Assembly (NCBI RefSeq): GCF_023509015.1 | Contig: NZ_CP094975.1 | Coordinates: 4,457,501-4,521,500 of the forward strand | Length of the DNA: 64,000 nucleotides | Direction: 5' to 3' | From: Pseudomonas abieticivorans | Lineage (GTDB): Bacteria > Pseudomonadota > Gammaproteobacteria > Pseudomonadales > Pseudomonadaceae | Part shown: one piece after another, positions 1-7,805 of the stretch | How the letters are laid out: every line of letters starts with the position of its first letter | Position numbering within the stretch: position 1 is the first letter of the stretch | Notes under the pieces: generated by a model | Told to the model about the DNA's origin: nothing | What the model saw: the letters and a program-made list of their open reading frames with translations, nothing else | The model's database searches: none | Made by a program: the position numbers and the translations under genes

Positions 1-160
1 TGAGGATCATCGACACCACGGGTACGCCGGGGTAGGGCGCATGGGCCATGGGCGAGCGGAACACGACCTCTGGGGCCAGCAATTGTGGCAGGGCCTTGAG
101 GTCGCCTTGGGCGATCATGTGGTGCCAGTGTTTCAGGGATTCGGCGGCGTTGGGGTGCAT
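1..160 (-). CDS. SnoaL/NTF2-like protein, N-terminal part (cut by window edge)
   Basis: Only the first 53 codons are in the window; the gene runs off the left edge. Translation from the ATG at 160 begins MHPNAAESLKHWHHMIAQGD and continues with an LLAPEVVFRSP-type stretch. This is the usual opening of small NTF2/SnoaL-fold proteins: an amphipathic helix, then a strand after 'lapevvFrsP'. It lies on the same strand as the sugar-acid dehydratase and 65 bp downstream of it, so it may end that operon. The fold covers enzymes and non-catalytic binding proteins, so no reaction can be assigned. The family call is from sequence; operon membership is inferred. Confidence 0.6.
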   Translation of the reverse strand, partial: MHPNAAESLKHWHHMIAQGDLKALPQLLAPEVVFRSPMAHAPYPGVPVVSMIL

Positions 161-224
161 GTCGGGTTCCTGAGTGCTTGTTTTGAGCCTCCAGCATAGT
201 CGGGTTGAACGGGCCCCTCGCCAC

Positions 225-2009
225 TCAGTGAGAATGCCGCGGCTCACCACTGCGCGCGATCACCCGCAGGTGCAAGGTGGCCGGTTCCAGGCAACCCCCC
301 GTGGATAGCTGGCCCACCAGTTGCCGATACAGCTCCTGCCAGGGGGTTTGCGAGGCCGGGATGTTCGGCTGCCACAGCGCCCGGCGGCGATCCAGTTCGG
401 CTTGGTCCACCAGCAGGTTGACCTTGCGTGCGTTGAGGTCCACCACCAGCCGGTCATTGGTTTGCAGCAACGCCAGGCCACCGCCGATGGCGGCTTCCGG
501 CGACATGTTGAGGATCGACGGGCTGGCCGACGTACCGCTTTGGCGGCCGTCGCCCAGGCACGGCAGTGAGTCGATGCCTTGCTTGATCAGTGCGGCGGGC
601 GGGGCCATGTTCACCACCTCGGCGCTGCCCGGGTAGCCCACCGTGCCGACGCCACGGATCACCAGGATGCAACGTTCGTCGATGTCCAGCGCCGGGTCGT
701 TGATGCGCGCGTGGTAATCCTCTGGCCCTTCGAACACGATGGCGCGCGCCTCGAAGCTGTTTTCAGCGCCTGGCTCGGACAGGTAGGTCTTGCGAAACGC
801 GTCGCCCACTACCGACATTTTCATGATCGCGCTGTCGAAGAAGTTGCCGCTGAGCACAATGAAACCCGCGCGGTGCTTGAGGGGCGCCTCGAAGGGGTAA
901 ATCACCTCGGCGTTACTGGTTTGCGTCGTGCGTACGATGTCACCGATGGTCTGGCCGCTGACCGTGGCGCAGTGTTCATGCAGGCGCCCGGCTTTCTGCA
1001 GTTCGTGCATCACCGACGGCACGCCCCCGGCGCGGTGGAAGCCTTCGCCCAGGTACTTGCCGGCGGGCATGCAGTTGACCAGCAGCGGCACGTCTTCGCC
1101 GATGCGTTGCCAATCGTCCAGGCTCAACTCCACGCCCATGTGCCGGGCGATGGCGATCAGGTGCGGCGGGCAGTTGCTGGAGGCGCCCAGTGCCGAGGCC
1201 ACGGCGATGGCATTTTCGAACGCCTCGCGGGTCATGATCTGCGATGGCCGCACGTCCTGGCGCACCAGTTCGCAGATGCGCTTGCCCGTGGCATAGGCCA
1301 TTTGCCCGCGCTCGCGGTACGGCGCCGGAATGCTCGCGCAGCCGGGCAGCGACATGCCCAGGGCTTCGGCCAGGGCGTTCATCGACAGGGCCGTGCCCAT
1401 GGTGTTGCAGTGGCCCACAGAAGGGGACGCGGCAGTGGTCATTTCCATGAAGCCTTCGTAGTCGATCTCCCCGGCGGCCAGCAGGTTGCGTGCATGCCAG
1501 AGCACGGTGCCGGAGCCGATCAACTCGCCCTTGTGATGGCCGTCGAGCATCGGCCCGCCCGACAGTACGATGGCTGGCAGGTCCGTGGTGGCGGCGGCCA
1601 TCAGGCAGGCCGGGGTGGTTTTGTCGCAGCCGGTGGTGAGCACCACGCCGTCCAGCGGGTAGCCGTGCAAGATCTCCACCAGGCCCAGGTACGCCAGGTT
1701 GCGGTCCAGTGCGGCGGTCGGCCGGCGGCTCTGCTCGGCGATGGGGTGCACCGGGAATTCCATGGGAATGCCACCAGCGTCACGGATGCCGGCCTTTACC
1801 CGCTGGGCCAGTTCCAGATGGTGGCGGTTGCAGGGCGTGAGGTCACTGCCGGTTTGCGCAATGCCGATGATCGGGCGGCCCGATTGCAGCTCTTCACGGG
1901 TCATGCCGTAGTTCATGTAGCGCTCCACGTACAGGGCGGTCATGTCGGCATGGTCGGGGTCGTTGAACCATTGTTCGCTGCGCAGGGGGCGCTTGGGGGT
2001 GTCGCTCAT
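225..2009 (-). CDS. IlvD/Edd family sugar-acid dehydratase (XylD/arabinonate dehydratase-like)
   Basis: A 594-residue dehydratase of the IlvD/Edd family. These enzymes use an Fe-S cluster to remove water from an aldonate, giving a 2-keto-3-deoxy sugar acid. Cluster-ligand candidates are Cys60 (DLTPCNRHH), Cys128 (TTGCDKTTPAC) and Cys201 (VGHCNTMGTA). Length and motifs fit xylonate/arabinonate/fuconate-type members better than true dihydroxyacid dehydratase IlvD. The open frame extends 10 codons further, but ATG 2009 has AGAGAG about 9 nt upstream and gives the family start MSDTPKRPLRSEQWF. It follows the XylX-like gene by 42 bp on the same strand, so they are probably co-transcribed. The exact sugar acid cannot be read from sequence. 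Confidence 0.85.
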   Translation of the reverse strand: MSDTPKRPLRSEQWFNDPDHADMTALYVERYMNYGMTREELQSGRPIIGIAQTGSDLTPCNRHHLELAQRVKAGIRDAGGIPMEFPVHPIAEQSRRPTAALDRNLAYLGLVEILHGYPLDGVVLTTGCDKTTPACLMAAATTDLPAIVLSGGPMLDGHHKGELIGSGTVLWHARNLLAAGEIDYEGFMEMTTAASPSVGHCNTMGTALSMNALAEALGMSLPGCASIPAPYRERGQMAYATGKRICELVRQDVRPSQIMTREAFENAIAVASALGASSNCPPHLIAIARHMGVELSLDDWQRIGEDVPLLVNCMPAGKYLGEGFHRAGGVPSVMHELQKAGRLHEHCATVSGQTIGDIVRTTQTSNAEVIYPFEAPLKHRAGFIVLSGNFFDSAIMKMSVVGDAFRKTYLSEPGAENSFEARAIVFEGPEDYHARINDPALDIDERCILVIRGVGTVGYPGSAEVVNMAPPAALIKQGIDSLPCLGDGRQSGTSASPSILNMSPEAAIGGGLALLQTNDRLVVDLNARKVNLLVDQAELDRRRALWQPNIPASQTPWQELYRQLVGQLSTGGCLEPATLHLRVIARSGEPRHSH

Positions 2010-2051
2010 GATTGAGGTCTCTCTTGTAATTGGGATCAATCAACGCTTGGC

Positions 2052-3233
2052 TCAGTGTGCCAGCAAGCCGCGTGAGGCCAGGTTGCGCAACAGGGCGCCG
2101 ACACCAAAGGTCCAGGGCCAAGCCTGGCTTGAGTGTGTCACCTGATTGTGCAGGCTGCCGAGCAACGGGCTGCTGATGCTTACCCGGTCACCCAGCTTGT
2201 GGGTAAAGCCACCCCCGACGGTGTCGCGGTCTTCGGTGGGGGCGAACAGCGTACCCAGGAACAGCACGAAGCCGTCGGGATATTGGTGGTTGGCGTTCAA
2301 CGTCTGCCGGGCCAGGTCTTGCGGGTCGCGGCTGATCTGGTCCATGGAGCTTGCACCCTGCAGGTGGTAGCCGTCTTCGCCGTGTACTTGCAGGTCGACC
2401 ACGCAGCGGCGCACGTCGTCCAGGCTGAACTGTTCGTCGAACAGGCGAATGAACGGCCCGATCGCGCAGGAGGCGTTGTTGTCCTTGGCCTTGCCCAGCA
2501 ACAGCGCACTGCGCCCCTCGACGTCGCGCAGGTTGACGTCATTGCCCAGCGCCGCACCCAGGATGTGCCCGCGGCTGTTGACCGCCAGCACCACTTCAGG
2601 CTCGGGGTTGTTCCATTGCGACACCGGGTGAATACCGATCTGGCTGCCGCTGCCGACGGCGGCGAGCACGGGCGCCTTGGTGAAAATTTCGGCGTCTGGG
2701 CCAATGCCCACTTCCAGGTATTGCGACCACATGCCCTGCTCGATCAACAACGCCTTCAGACGCATGGCCTGTTCGGAGCCGGGCACGATGGCCCGCAAGT
2801 TATCGCCAATCACCCCCTGCACGATGGCGCGCACGGCCTGGGCCTTGCCAGCGTCACCCCCGGCCTGTTCTTCGATCACCCGCTCGATCATGCTGGCGGC
2901 AAAGGTGACGCCGGCGGCCTTGATTACCTGCAAGTCCACGGGCGCCAGCAACGAGGGCAGGGCGGGGTCGGCATGGGTGCCGGTGTTGCGCAGCAAGCTG
3001 TCGACGCTGCCGATGAAGGTGCCGGGTGTTTCGCGTACGGCCTGCAATGGGGCCTGCGATTCGAGCAGTTCGCTCAAGGTTGCAAAGCGTGCCGAAAGAT
3101 CGAACACGCCGTCGGCGCGCAGCACGATGGGAGAGGGGCCGGCCACTTGACCGGGCACCCAGGCACGGCCGATCAAGGTGCCGGCCAGGCCATCGGTGGG
3201 CAAGGTATTTTCGGGCGTCAGCAGTATCGGCAT
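2052..3233 (-). CDS. FAH-family 2-keto-3-deoxy-aldonate dehydratase (XylX/AraD1-like)
   Basis: A 393-residue member of the fumarylacetoacetate-hydrolase superfamily. The middle carries the family signature (NNPEPEVVLAVNSRGHILG, then NDVNLRDVEGRS and GPFIRLFDE). Proteins of this length beside an IlvD/Edd dehydratase include Caulobacter XylX, which dehydrates 2-keto-3-deoxy-xylonate to 2-oxoglutarate semialdehyde; that is the best guess here. The frame is open to 3554, but ATG 3233 (MPILLTPENTLPTDG) is preceded by CCAGGAT at a normal distance, and the upstream extension would run into the divergent LysR gene. First gene of the minus-strand operon. A different FAH enzyme sits 4 kb away in the same locus. 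Confidence 0.8.
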   Translation of the reverse strand: MPILLTPENTLPTDGLAGTLIGRAWVPGQVAGPSPIVLRADGVFDLSARFATLSELLESQAPLQAVRETPGTFIGSVDSLLRNTGTHADPALPSLLAPVDLQVIKAAGVTFAASMIERVIEEQAGGDAGKAQAVRAIVQGVIGDNLRAIVPGSEQAMRLKALLIEQGMWSQYLEVGIGPDAEIFTKAPVLAAVGSGSQIGIHPVSQWNNPEPEVVLAVNSRGHILGAALGNDVNLRDVEGRSALLLGKAKDNNASCAIGPFIRLFDEQFSLDDVRRCVVDLQVHGEDGYHLQGASSMDQISRDPQDLARQTLNANHQYPDGFVLFLGTLFAPTEDRDTVGGGFTHKLGDRVSISSPLLGSLHNQVTHSSQAWPWTFGVGALLRNLASRGLLAH

Positions 3234-3311
3234 GGCAGTTATCCTGGTCGGTAAAGATTTCACGCTAGGGTTGCCGGCCGATAAACTCCAATGAGATATT
3301 TTCAGCAATCG

Positions 3312-3326
3312 ATAACGCCGGGTTAT
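3312..3326. promoter_or_regulatory. Candidate LysR box between xylX-like gene and lysR
   Basis: ATAAC-gccgg-GTTAT is a perfect 5-bp dyad of the T-N11-A form used by LysR-type regulators, preceded by AATCG. It lies 20 bp before the lysR ATG and about 80 bp before the divergent xylX-like start, where it could serve autoregulation and activation of the divergent operon. The same dyad recurs at 4705-4721 before the transporter operon. Binding is inferred. Confidence 0.65.
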
Positions 3327-3345
3327 TGTTGTTTGCGGAGCGCCC

Positions 3346-4296
3346 ATGTCCGATCTGTCGTTTTCAAGCGTGTGCAATTGGCTCAAATTCAAGCATCTGG
3401 TGTTGATCGATACGTTGGGCCGCACGCGCAACATGCACGTGGCGGCGCAGCAGATGAACCTCAGCCAGCCGGCCATCAGCAAGATGCTCAAGGAAATCGA
3501 GAATCTGCTGGGTTTTGCCTTGTTCGAGCGCCAGCCGCGCAGCATGCCGCCCACGGCGTTGGGCGAACATGTGTTGCGTTACGCACAGATCGCCTTGAAC
3601 GATGCCCGAGCGTTCGTGGAGCAGATCAGCAGCCTGCGCGAAGGTGGCCACGGGCACCTCAAGGTCGGTGGGATCTTCGCCGCCACGGCGGTGGCGTTGC
3701 CCGAGGCGATTTTGCAGATCAAGCAGCGCTGGCCGTTGTTGTCGATCGAGGTGGTGGAGCAAACCAGCAACCACCTGATGGACATGCTTGAAGAAAAAAA
3801 GCTCGACCTGGCCGTGGCGCGTTTCACCGAGCAAAGCCAGCAGCAGCGCTATGACTTCCAGGCGCTGGCGCCCGAGCCGTTCTGCATCGTGGTCAACAGC
3901 CGGCACCCGTTATGCACCGCAGCGCCTGCGTCGTTGCAGCAACTGGTGGAGTGGCCGTGGATTCTTTACCCGGTGGGCACGCCCATTCGCGCACGCATGG
4001 AACTTGCCTTCGCCGAGGCCGGGGTGGCCATGCCTCGTAACACGGTGGATACCATCTCCATGCAAACCTTCCTGCAGGTGCTGCAACGCGGCCCGATGAT
4101 CGGCATGCTGCCAGACGCCATGGTCGAGCCGTTGCTGGAACGCGGCCAACTCAAGACCCTGGACACCCCCTTGCGCCTGGTACCCCAAGACTACGGCATC
4201 CTCACGCGCAAGGGCGAACCACTGGTGGGCGCGGCGCTGGAGTTTGCCGAGATCCTGCTAGCCAATGCACGGCTAGCGAAAGATCTGGACGGGTAA
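3346..4296 (+). CDS. LysR-family regulator, GbpR-like, of the sugar-acid locus
   Basis: A 316-residue LysR regulator. The N-terminal winged helix-turn-helix (about residues 20-80) contains MHVAAQQMNLSQPAISKMLK and LFERQPRSMPPTALGE; the rest is the periplasmic-binding-like effector domain. The SQPAISKMLKEIE helix and the opening KFKHLVLIDTLGRTRN resemble the GbpR (galactose-binding-protein regulator) subgroup, which often controls sugar or sugar-acid genes. The start has GGAG 6 nt upstream. It lies divergent from the dehydratase operon and upstream of the transporter operon, and the same dyad is found in front of both, so it is the likely activator of both. The inducer is unknown; a pathway sugar acid is the natural guess. 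Confidence 0.88.
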   Translation: MSDLSFSSVCNWLKFKHLVLIDTLGRTRNMHVAAQQMNLSQPAISKMLKEIENLLGFALFERQPRSMPPTALGEHVLRYAQIALNDARAFVEQISSLREGGHGHLKVGGIFAATAVALPEAILQIKQRWPLLSIEVVEQTSNHLMDMLEEKKLDLAVARFTEQSQQQRYDFQALAPEPFCIVVNSRHPLCTAAPASLQQLVEWPWILYPVGTPIRARMELAFAEAGVAMPRNTVDTISMQTFLQVLQRGPMIGMLPDAMVEPLLERGQLKTLDTPLRLVPQDYGILTRKGEPLVGAALEFAEILLANARLAKDLDG

Positions 4297-4343
4297 AGGG
4301 GGAGCCTGGTCAGCAACGATGGCCCCAGGGCAGTCCCTGTGGT

Positions 4344-4460
4344 AGCAAGCTTGCTTGCGAAGCGAGCGACGCGGTTTGTTGTTAGAAAATAGGCTCGTCA
4401 AGTCAACAGCCAGACTGCGATGCCCCATCGCAAGCAAGCTTGCTCCCACAAGAGCGAACA
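4344..4460. repeat. REPIN copy 1 (117 bp)
   Basis: AGCAAGCTTGCTTGCGAAGC at the left end and the inverted element (ATCGCAAGCAAGCTTGCTCC) at the right end enclose a conserved spacer. This is the layout of a REPIN, two inverted REP sequences common in P. fluorescens intergenic DNA. The whole unit is repeated almost exactly at 4497-4614. Confidence 0.85.
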
Positions 4461-4496
4461 AAGCTTGCTCCCCCAGGGCGAAACCGCTGGTGTGGG

Positions 4497-4614
4497 AGCA
4501 AGCTTGCTTGCGAAGCGAGCGACGCGGTTTGTTGTTAGAAAATAGGCTCGCCAAGTCAACAGCCAGACTGCGATGCCCCCATCGCAAGCAAGCTTGCTCC
4601 CACAAGAGCGAACA
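4497..4614. repeat. REPIN copy 2 (118 bp)
   Basis: Differs from the copy at 4344-4460 by about one substitution (gccaag for gtcaag) and one extra C in the CCCCC run, spacer included. The two copies are separated by about 36 bp that also hold a half element (AAAGCTTGCTCCC). A further partial element, CAGCAAGCTTGCTTGC, follows at about 4627. The remainder of the 4297-4835 gap holds no gene, only the operator and promoter of the transporter operon. Confidence 0.85.
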
Positions 4615-4704
4615 CTGTCTCAAGTCAGCAAGCTTGCTTGCACAGGAGCTTTCCTGGCCCAAGTCAGCAAGCGCTGCCCCAAGGTCTATCCGTCAGCAAA
4701 AATC

Positions 4705-4721
4705 GATAACCTCGCGTTATC
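4705..4721. promoter_or_regulatory. Candidate LysR box upstream of transporter operon
   Basis: GATAACctcgcGTTATC is a perfect 6-bp dyad around 5 bp, flanked by AATC on both sides. It matches the element at 3312-3326 in arm, spacing and left flank. It lies 114 bp before the transporter start codon, which suits activation by the LysR protein encoded just upstream. Binding is inferred. Confidence 0.7.
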
Positions 4722-4835
4722 AATCAATCCATAAATGCCATTGGGAAAGCATCGATCCAGCCCCGTAGAGTACGTTTGCCAAGCCCATCCGATAAAAACA
4801 ATCCGGCATGCCCGACATGCCCAGGGGTTATCTGC

Positions 4836-6188
4836 ATGCAAACGCTCTCTGAACCCGACTTCGAAGACCGTACCTACCGCAAAGTCATCCTGCGCATTTT
4901 GCCCGTGTTGCTGCTGTGCTACATGGCCGCCTACCTGGACCGGGTCAACATCGGTTTTGCCAAGCTGGACATGCTCAACGAACTGCAATTTAGCAACACC
5001 GTCTACGCCCTGGGCGCGAGCATGTTCTTCTGGGGCTACTTCCTGTTCGAGGTGCCCAGCAACCTGCTGCTGCATCGCTATGGCGCGCGCTTCTGGATCG
5101 CCCGCATCATGTTGAGCTGGGCGGTGATCTCCATGGCCGTGGCATTCACCGTGCCACTGGCAGCGTTTTTCCACCTGCAATCGAGCACCATGTTTTACGT
5201 GCTGCGCTTTCTGCTGGGTATCTGCGAAGCCGGGTTCTTTCCCGGCGTCATCCTGTACCTCAACTACTGGTTCCCCACCCAACGGCAAAGCCGCGTGATG
5301 TCGGGCTTTCTGATGGCCATGCCGATCAGCCTGGTGCTGGGCGGCATTCTGTCCGGCTGGTTGATGAACAGCCTGCAAGGCGTGCATGGCCTGTCGGGTT
5401 GGCAGTGGATGCTGCTGATCGAAGGCGTGCCCTCGGTGATCATGGCCGCCGTGGTGATCGGCTGCCTGGCCAACAATATCGACTCGGCCAAGTGGCTGAA
5501 CGATCGGGAAAAGGCCCTGCTCAAGGCCAACCTGCACAGTGACAGCCATGGCAAGGCCAGCCGCCTGAGCGAGGTGTTCTTCAACCCGCGGGTATGGTTG
5601 CTGGTGCTGATCCTGCTGACCTTCAACACCGGCTTCTACGGCCTGGCATTCTGGATGCCGTCGATCATCAAGAGCACCGGCATCACCAACAGCCTGCACA
5701 TCGGCCTGCTGACGGCAATTCCTTATGCGGTGGCGATGGTGGCCATGCTGCTCAATGCCCGGCATTCCAATCGCACCGGTGAGCGGCGCCTGCATGCGGC
5801 GATCCCGGCCTTCATCGGTGGGGTGGGGCTGATCCTCAGTGCGTACTTTGCCAGCAACCTGGTGCTGTCGGTGCTGTTCCTGAGCGTTGCCGCCTCCGGC
5901 ATCCTGAGCCTGATGCCGATCTTCTGGACGCTGCCGGGCACCGTACTGTCTGGCGTCGCGGCGGCTGCCGGCATCGGCATGATCAATGCCATCGGCAACC
6001 TGTCCGGGTTCACCGGCTCGATGATCACCGCCGTGGCCGAGACCCTGACCGGCAACATCAACAACGGCACCTATGTATTGGCGCTGTGCCTGTTCGTCAG
6101 CGGCGGGCTGATTCTGGCGATCCCGCGCTCGATGCTGGGCCGGGCGGACAAGCCTGTGGCTACCCAACTGAAAATGGAGGCGGTATGA
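4836..6188 (+). CDS. MFS transporter, anion:cation symporter type
   Basis: A 450-residue, 12-helix major facilitator of the ACS type, the family of hexuronate, galactarate and tartrate importers. Landmarks are LLLCYMAAYLDRVNIGFAKL in the first helix (the YLDRVNIGFA signature), then a FWGYFLFEVPSNLLLHR motif and RFLLGICEAGFFPGVILYL. ATG 4836 was chosen over a start 20 codons earlier because CCAGGGG lies about 9 nt before it and members begin just before the first helix. The stop codon overlaps the SDR start (ATGA). It most likely imports the sugar acid used by this locus; the substrate is unproven. Confidence 0.88.
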   Translation: MQTLSEPDFEDRTYRKVILRILPVLLLCYMAAYLDRVNIGFAKLDMLNELQFSNTVYALGASMFFWGYFLFEVPSNLLLHRYGARFWIARIMLSWAVISMAVAFTVPLAAFFHLQSSTMFYVLRFLLGICEAGFFPGVILYLNYWFPTQRQSRVMSGFLMAMPISLVLGGILSGWLMNSLQGVHGLSGWQWMLLIEGVPSVIMAAVVIGCLANNIDSAKWLNDREKALLKANLHSDSHGKASRLSEVFFNPRVWLLVLILLTFNTGFYGLAFWMPSIIKSTGITNSLHIGLLTAIPYAVAMVAMLLNARHSNRTGERRLHAAIPAFIGGVGLILSAYFASNLVLSVLFLSVAASGILSLMPIFWTLPGTVLSGVAAAAGIGMINAIGNLSGFTGSMITAVAETLTGNINNGTYVLALCLFVSGGLILAIPRSMLGRADKPVATQLKMEAV

Positions 6189-6925
6189 ACCTGCGCAACA
6201 AGCGCGTGCTGATCACGGCGGCGGGGCAGGGCATTGGCCTGGCCAGTGCCATCGCCTTCGCCCAGGCGGGTGCCCAGGTGTACGCCTGCGATATCGACAT
6301 CAAGGGGCTTGAAGGGCGCGAGGGCATTACTGCGCTGGTGCTGGACGTGACCTCGGCCAGCGCCATTGCCCTGGCCTGCGAACGTATCGGCAGCCTGGAC
6401 GTGTTGTTCAATTGCGCAGGCTACGTGCACAGCGGCACTGTCCTTGAGTGCGACGAAGCGGCCTGGGCTCGCTCAATGGACCTCAACGCCACGGCCATGT
6501 ACCGCATGATCCGTGCCTTCCTGCCCGGCATGCTGGCCCAGGGCGGCGGCTCGATCATCAACATGTCGTCGGTGGCCTCCAGCGTCAAGGCCGTGCCCAA
6601 CCGTTTCGCTTATGCTGCCAGTAAGGCGGCGGTGGTGGGGTTGACCAAGTCGGTGGCCGCCGACTTCATTGGCCAGGGCATTCGCTGCAACGCGATCTGC
6701 CCCGGCACCGTGGAGTCGCCCTCCCTCACTGTGCGCATTGCCGAACAGGCGGCGCAGCAGGGCGTGGATCAAGCGCAGGTTTACCAGCAATTCATCAATC
6801 GCCAGCCCATGGGGCGCTTGGGCAGGGCCGAAGAAATCGCCCAACTGGCCTTGTACCTGGGCAGCGATGCCTCCAGCTACACCACCGGCGGCGTGCACGT
6901 GATCGACGGCGGCATGAGCCTCTGA
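6185..6925 (+). CDS. SDR oxidoreductase, 2-keto-3-deoxy-L-fuconate dehydrogenase-like
   Basis: A 246-residue short-chain dehydrogenase: TAAGQGIG nucleotide-binding motif near residue 14, catalytic Ser in NMSSVASS, and Tyr/Lys in YAASKAAV. The compact form and the C-terminus (TGGVHVIDGGMSL) resemble the BDH2/DHRS6-like group, which includes 2-keto-3-deoxy-L-fuconate dehydrogenases that oxidise the C4 hydroxyl with NAD. The ATG has GGAGG in front and overlaps the transporter stop. A diketo-acid hydrolase gene follows 30 bp downstream, giving the expected dehydrogenase-hydrolase pair of the non-phosphorylative fucose/arabinose acid route. Substrate is inferred from context. Confidence 0.8.
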   Translation: MNLRNKRVLITAAGQGIGLASAIAFAQAGAQVYACDIDIKGLEGREGITALVLDVTSASAIALACERIGSLDVLFNCAGYVHSGTVLECDEAAWARSMDLNATAMYRMIRAFLPGMLAQGGGSIINMSSVASSVKAVPNRFAYAASKAAVVGLTKSVAADFIGQGIRCNAICPGTVESPSLTVRIAEQAAQQGVDQAQVYQQFINRQPMGRLGRAEEIAQLALYLGSDASSYTTGGVHVIDGGMSL

Positions 6926-6955
6926 AGCCGCATTTTTCAGCTCTAGGAGTACCTT

Positions 6956-7804
6956 ATGAAATTATTGCGTTACGGTGAAAAGGGCGCGGAAAAACCCGGC
7001 CTGCTGGATGCCGAGCAGCGTATTCGCGACCTGTCTGGCCACGTTGCAGACATCGCCGGGGCAGCGCTGAGCCCGGCCAGCCTGGCCGCATTGGCAGCCA
7101 TCGACCCCAACAGCTTGCCGATTGTGCCGGGCCAGCCGCGCATGGGTGCCTGTGTCGGGCAAGTGGGCAAGTTCATCTGCATCGGCCTGAACTACGCCGA
7201 CCATGCGGCCGAGTCGAACATGCCCGTACCCAAGGAGCCGATCATTTTCAACAAATGGACCAGCGCCATTTGCGGCCCTAACGATGCCATCGAGATACCC
7301 CGCGGCTCGCTCAAGACCGACTGGGAGGTGGAGTTGGGCGTAGTGATCGGCAAGGGGGGGCGCAACATCGATGAAGCCAACGCCTTGGAGCACGTGGCCG
7401 GTTATTGCGTGATCAACGATGTGTCCGAGCGTGAATGGCAACTGGAACGCGGTGGCACCTGGGACAAGGGTAAGGGGTTTGACACCTTCGGCCCGTTGGG
7501 CCCGTGGTTGGTGACCCGCGATGAGGTCGCAGACCCCCATTCCCTGGACCTATGGCTGGAGGTGGACGGCCATCGCTACCAGAACGGCAACACCCGCACC
7601 TTGATCTTCAGCGTGCCGCAGCTGATCGCCTACCTCAGCCGCTGCATGAGCCTGCAACCCGGTGACGTGATTTCCACCGGCACGCCGCCAGGCGTGGGCC
7701 TGGGGGTCAAGCCTGCGCCGGTGTTCCTGCGCCCGGGCCAAACCCTGCGCTTGGGCATTGCCGGGCTGGGCGAGCAGCTTCAAGTCACGGTGCAGGCCGA
7801 CTGA
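6956..7804 (+). CDS. FAH-family hydrolase, 2,4-diketo-3-deoxy-L-fuconate hydrolase-like
   Basis: A 282-residue fumarylacetoacetate-hydrolase family enzyme. Metal-site signatures are visible: CIGLNYADHAAESN, KTDWEVELGVVIGKGGRN, NDVSEREWQ, and GDVISTGTPPGVGLG near the C-terminus. This length class includes 2,4-diketo-3-deoxy-L-fuconate hydrolase, which splits the product of the preceding SDR to pyruvate and a hydroxy acid (lactate or glycolate by substrate). The start is supported by TAGGAG 6 nt upstream. Last gene of the transporter-SDR-hydrolase operon; convergent with the next gene with a 1-bp gap. Related enzymes are often annotated ureidoglycolate lyase, which the neighbours do not support. 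Confidence 0.82.
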   Translation: MKLLRYGEKGAEKPGLLDAEQRIRDLSGHVADIAGAALSPASLAALAAIDPNSLPIVPGQPRMGACVGQVGKFICIGLNYADHAAESNMPVPKEPIIFNKWTSAICGPNDAIEIPRGSLKTDWEVELGVVIGKGGRNIDEANALEHVAGYCVINDVSEREWQLERGGTWDKGKGFDTFGPLGPWLVTRDEVADPHSLDLWLEVDGHRYQNGNTRTLIFSVPQLIAYLSRCMSLQPGDVISTGTPPGVGLGVKPAPVFLRPGQTLRLGIAGLGEQLQVTVQAD

Positions 7805-7805
7805 C

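Noticed and set aside
579..2015. 478-codon plus-strand frame opposite the dehydratase
   Set aside because: Low-complexity Gly/His/Ala/Val composition from GC-rich third-position bias; the minus-strand frame is a clear IlvD/Edd enzyme.
3234..3554. In-frame N-terminal extension of the XylX-like gene
   Set aside because: It would overlap the divergent lysR gene and its operator; ATG 3233 has a good ribosome-binding site and family start.
4344..4640. Repeated AAGCTTGCTT blocks as a CRISPR array
   Set aside because: The units are palindromic REP sequences with near-identical, not unique, spacers, and no cas gene is present.
4686..6167. 493-codon minus-strand frame opposite the MFS transporter
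   Set aside because: His/Gln/Asp-rich antisense artefact; the plus strand has full transporter signatures.
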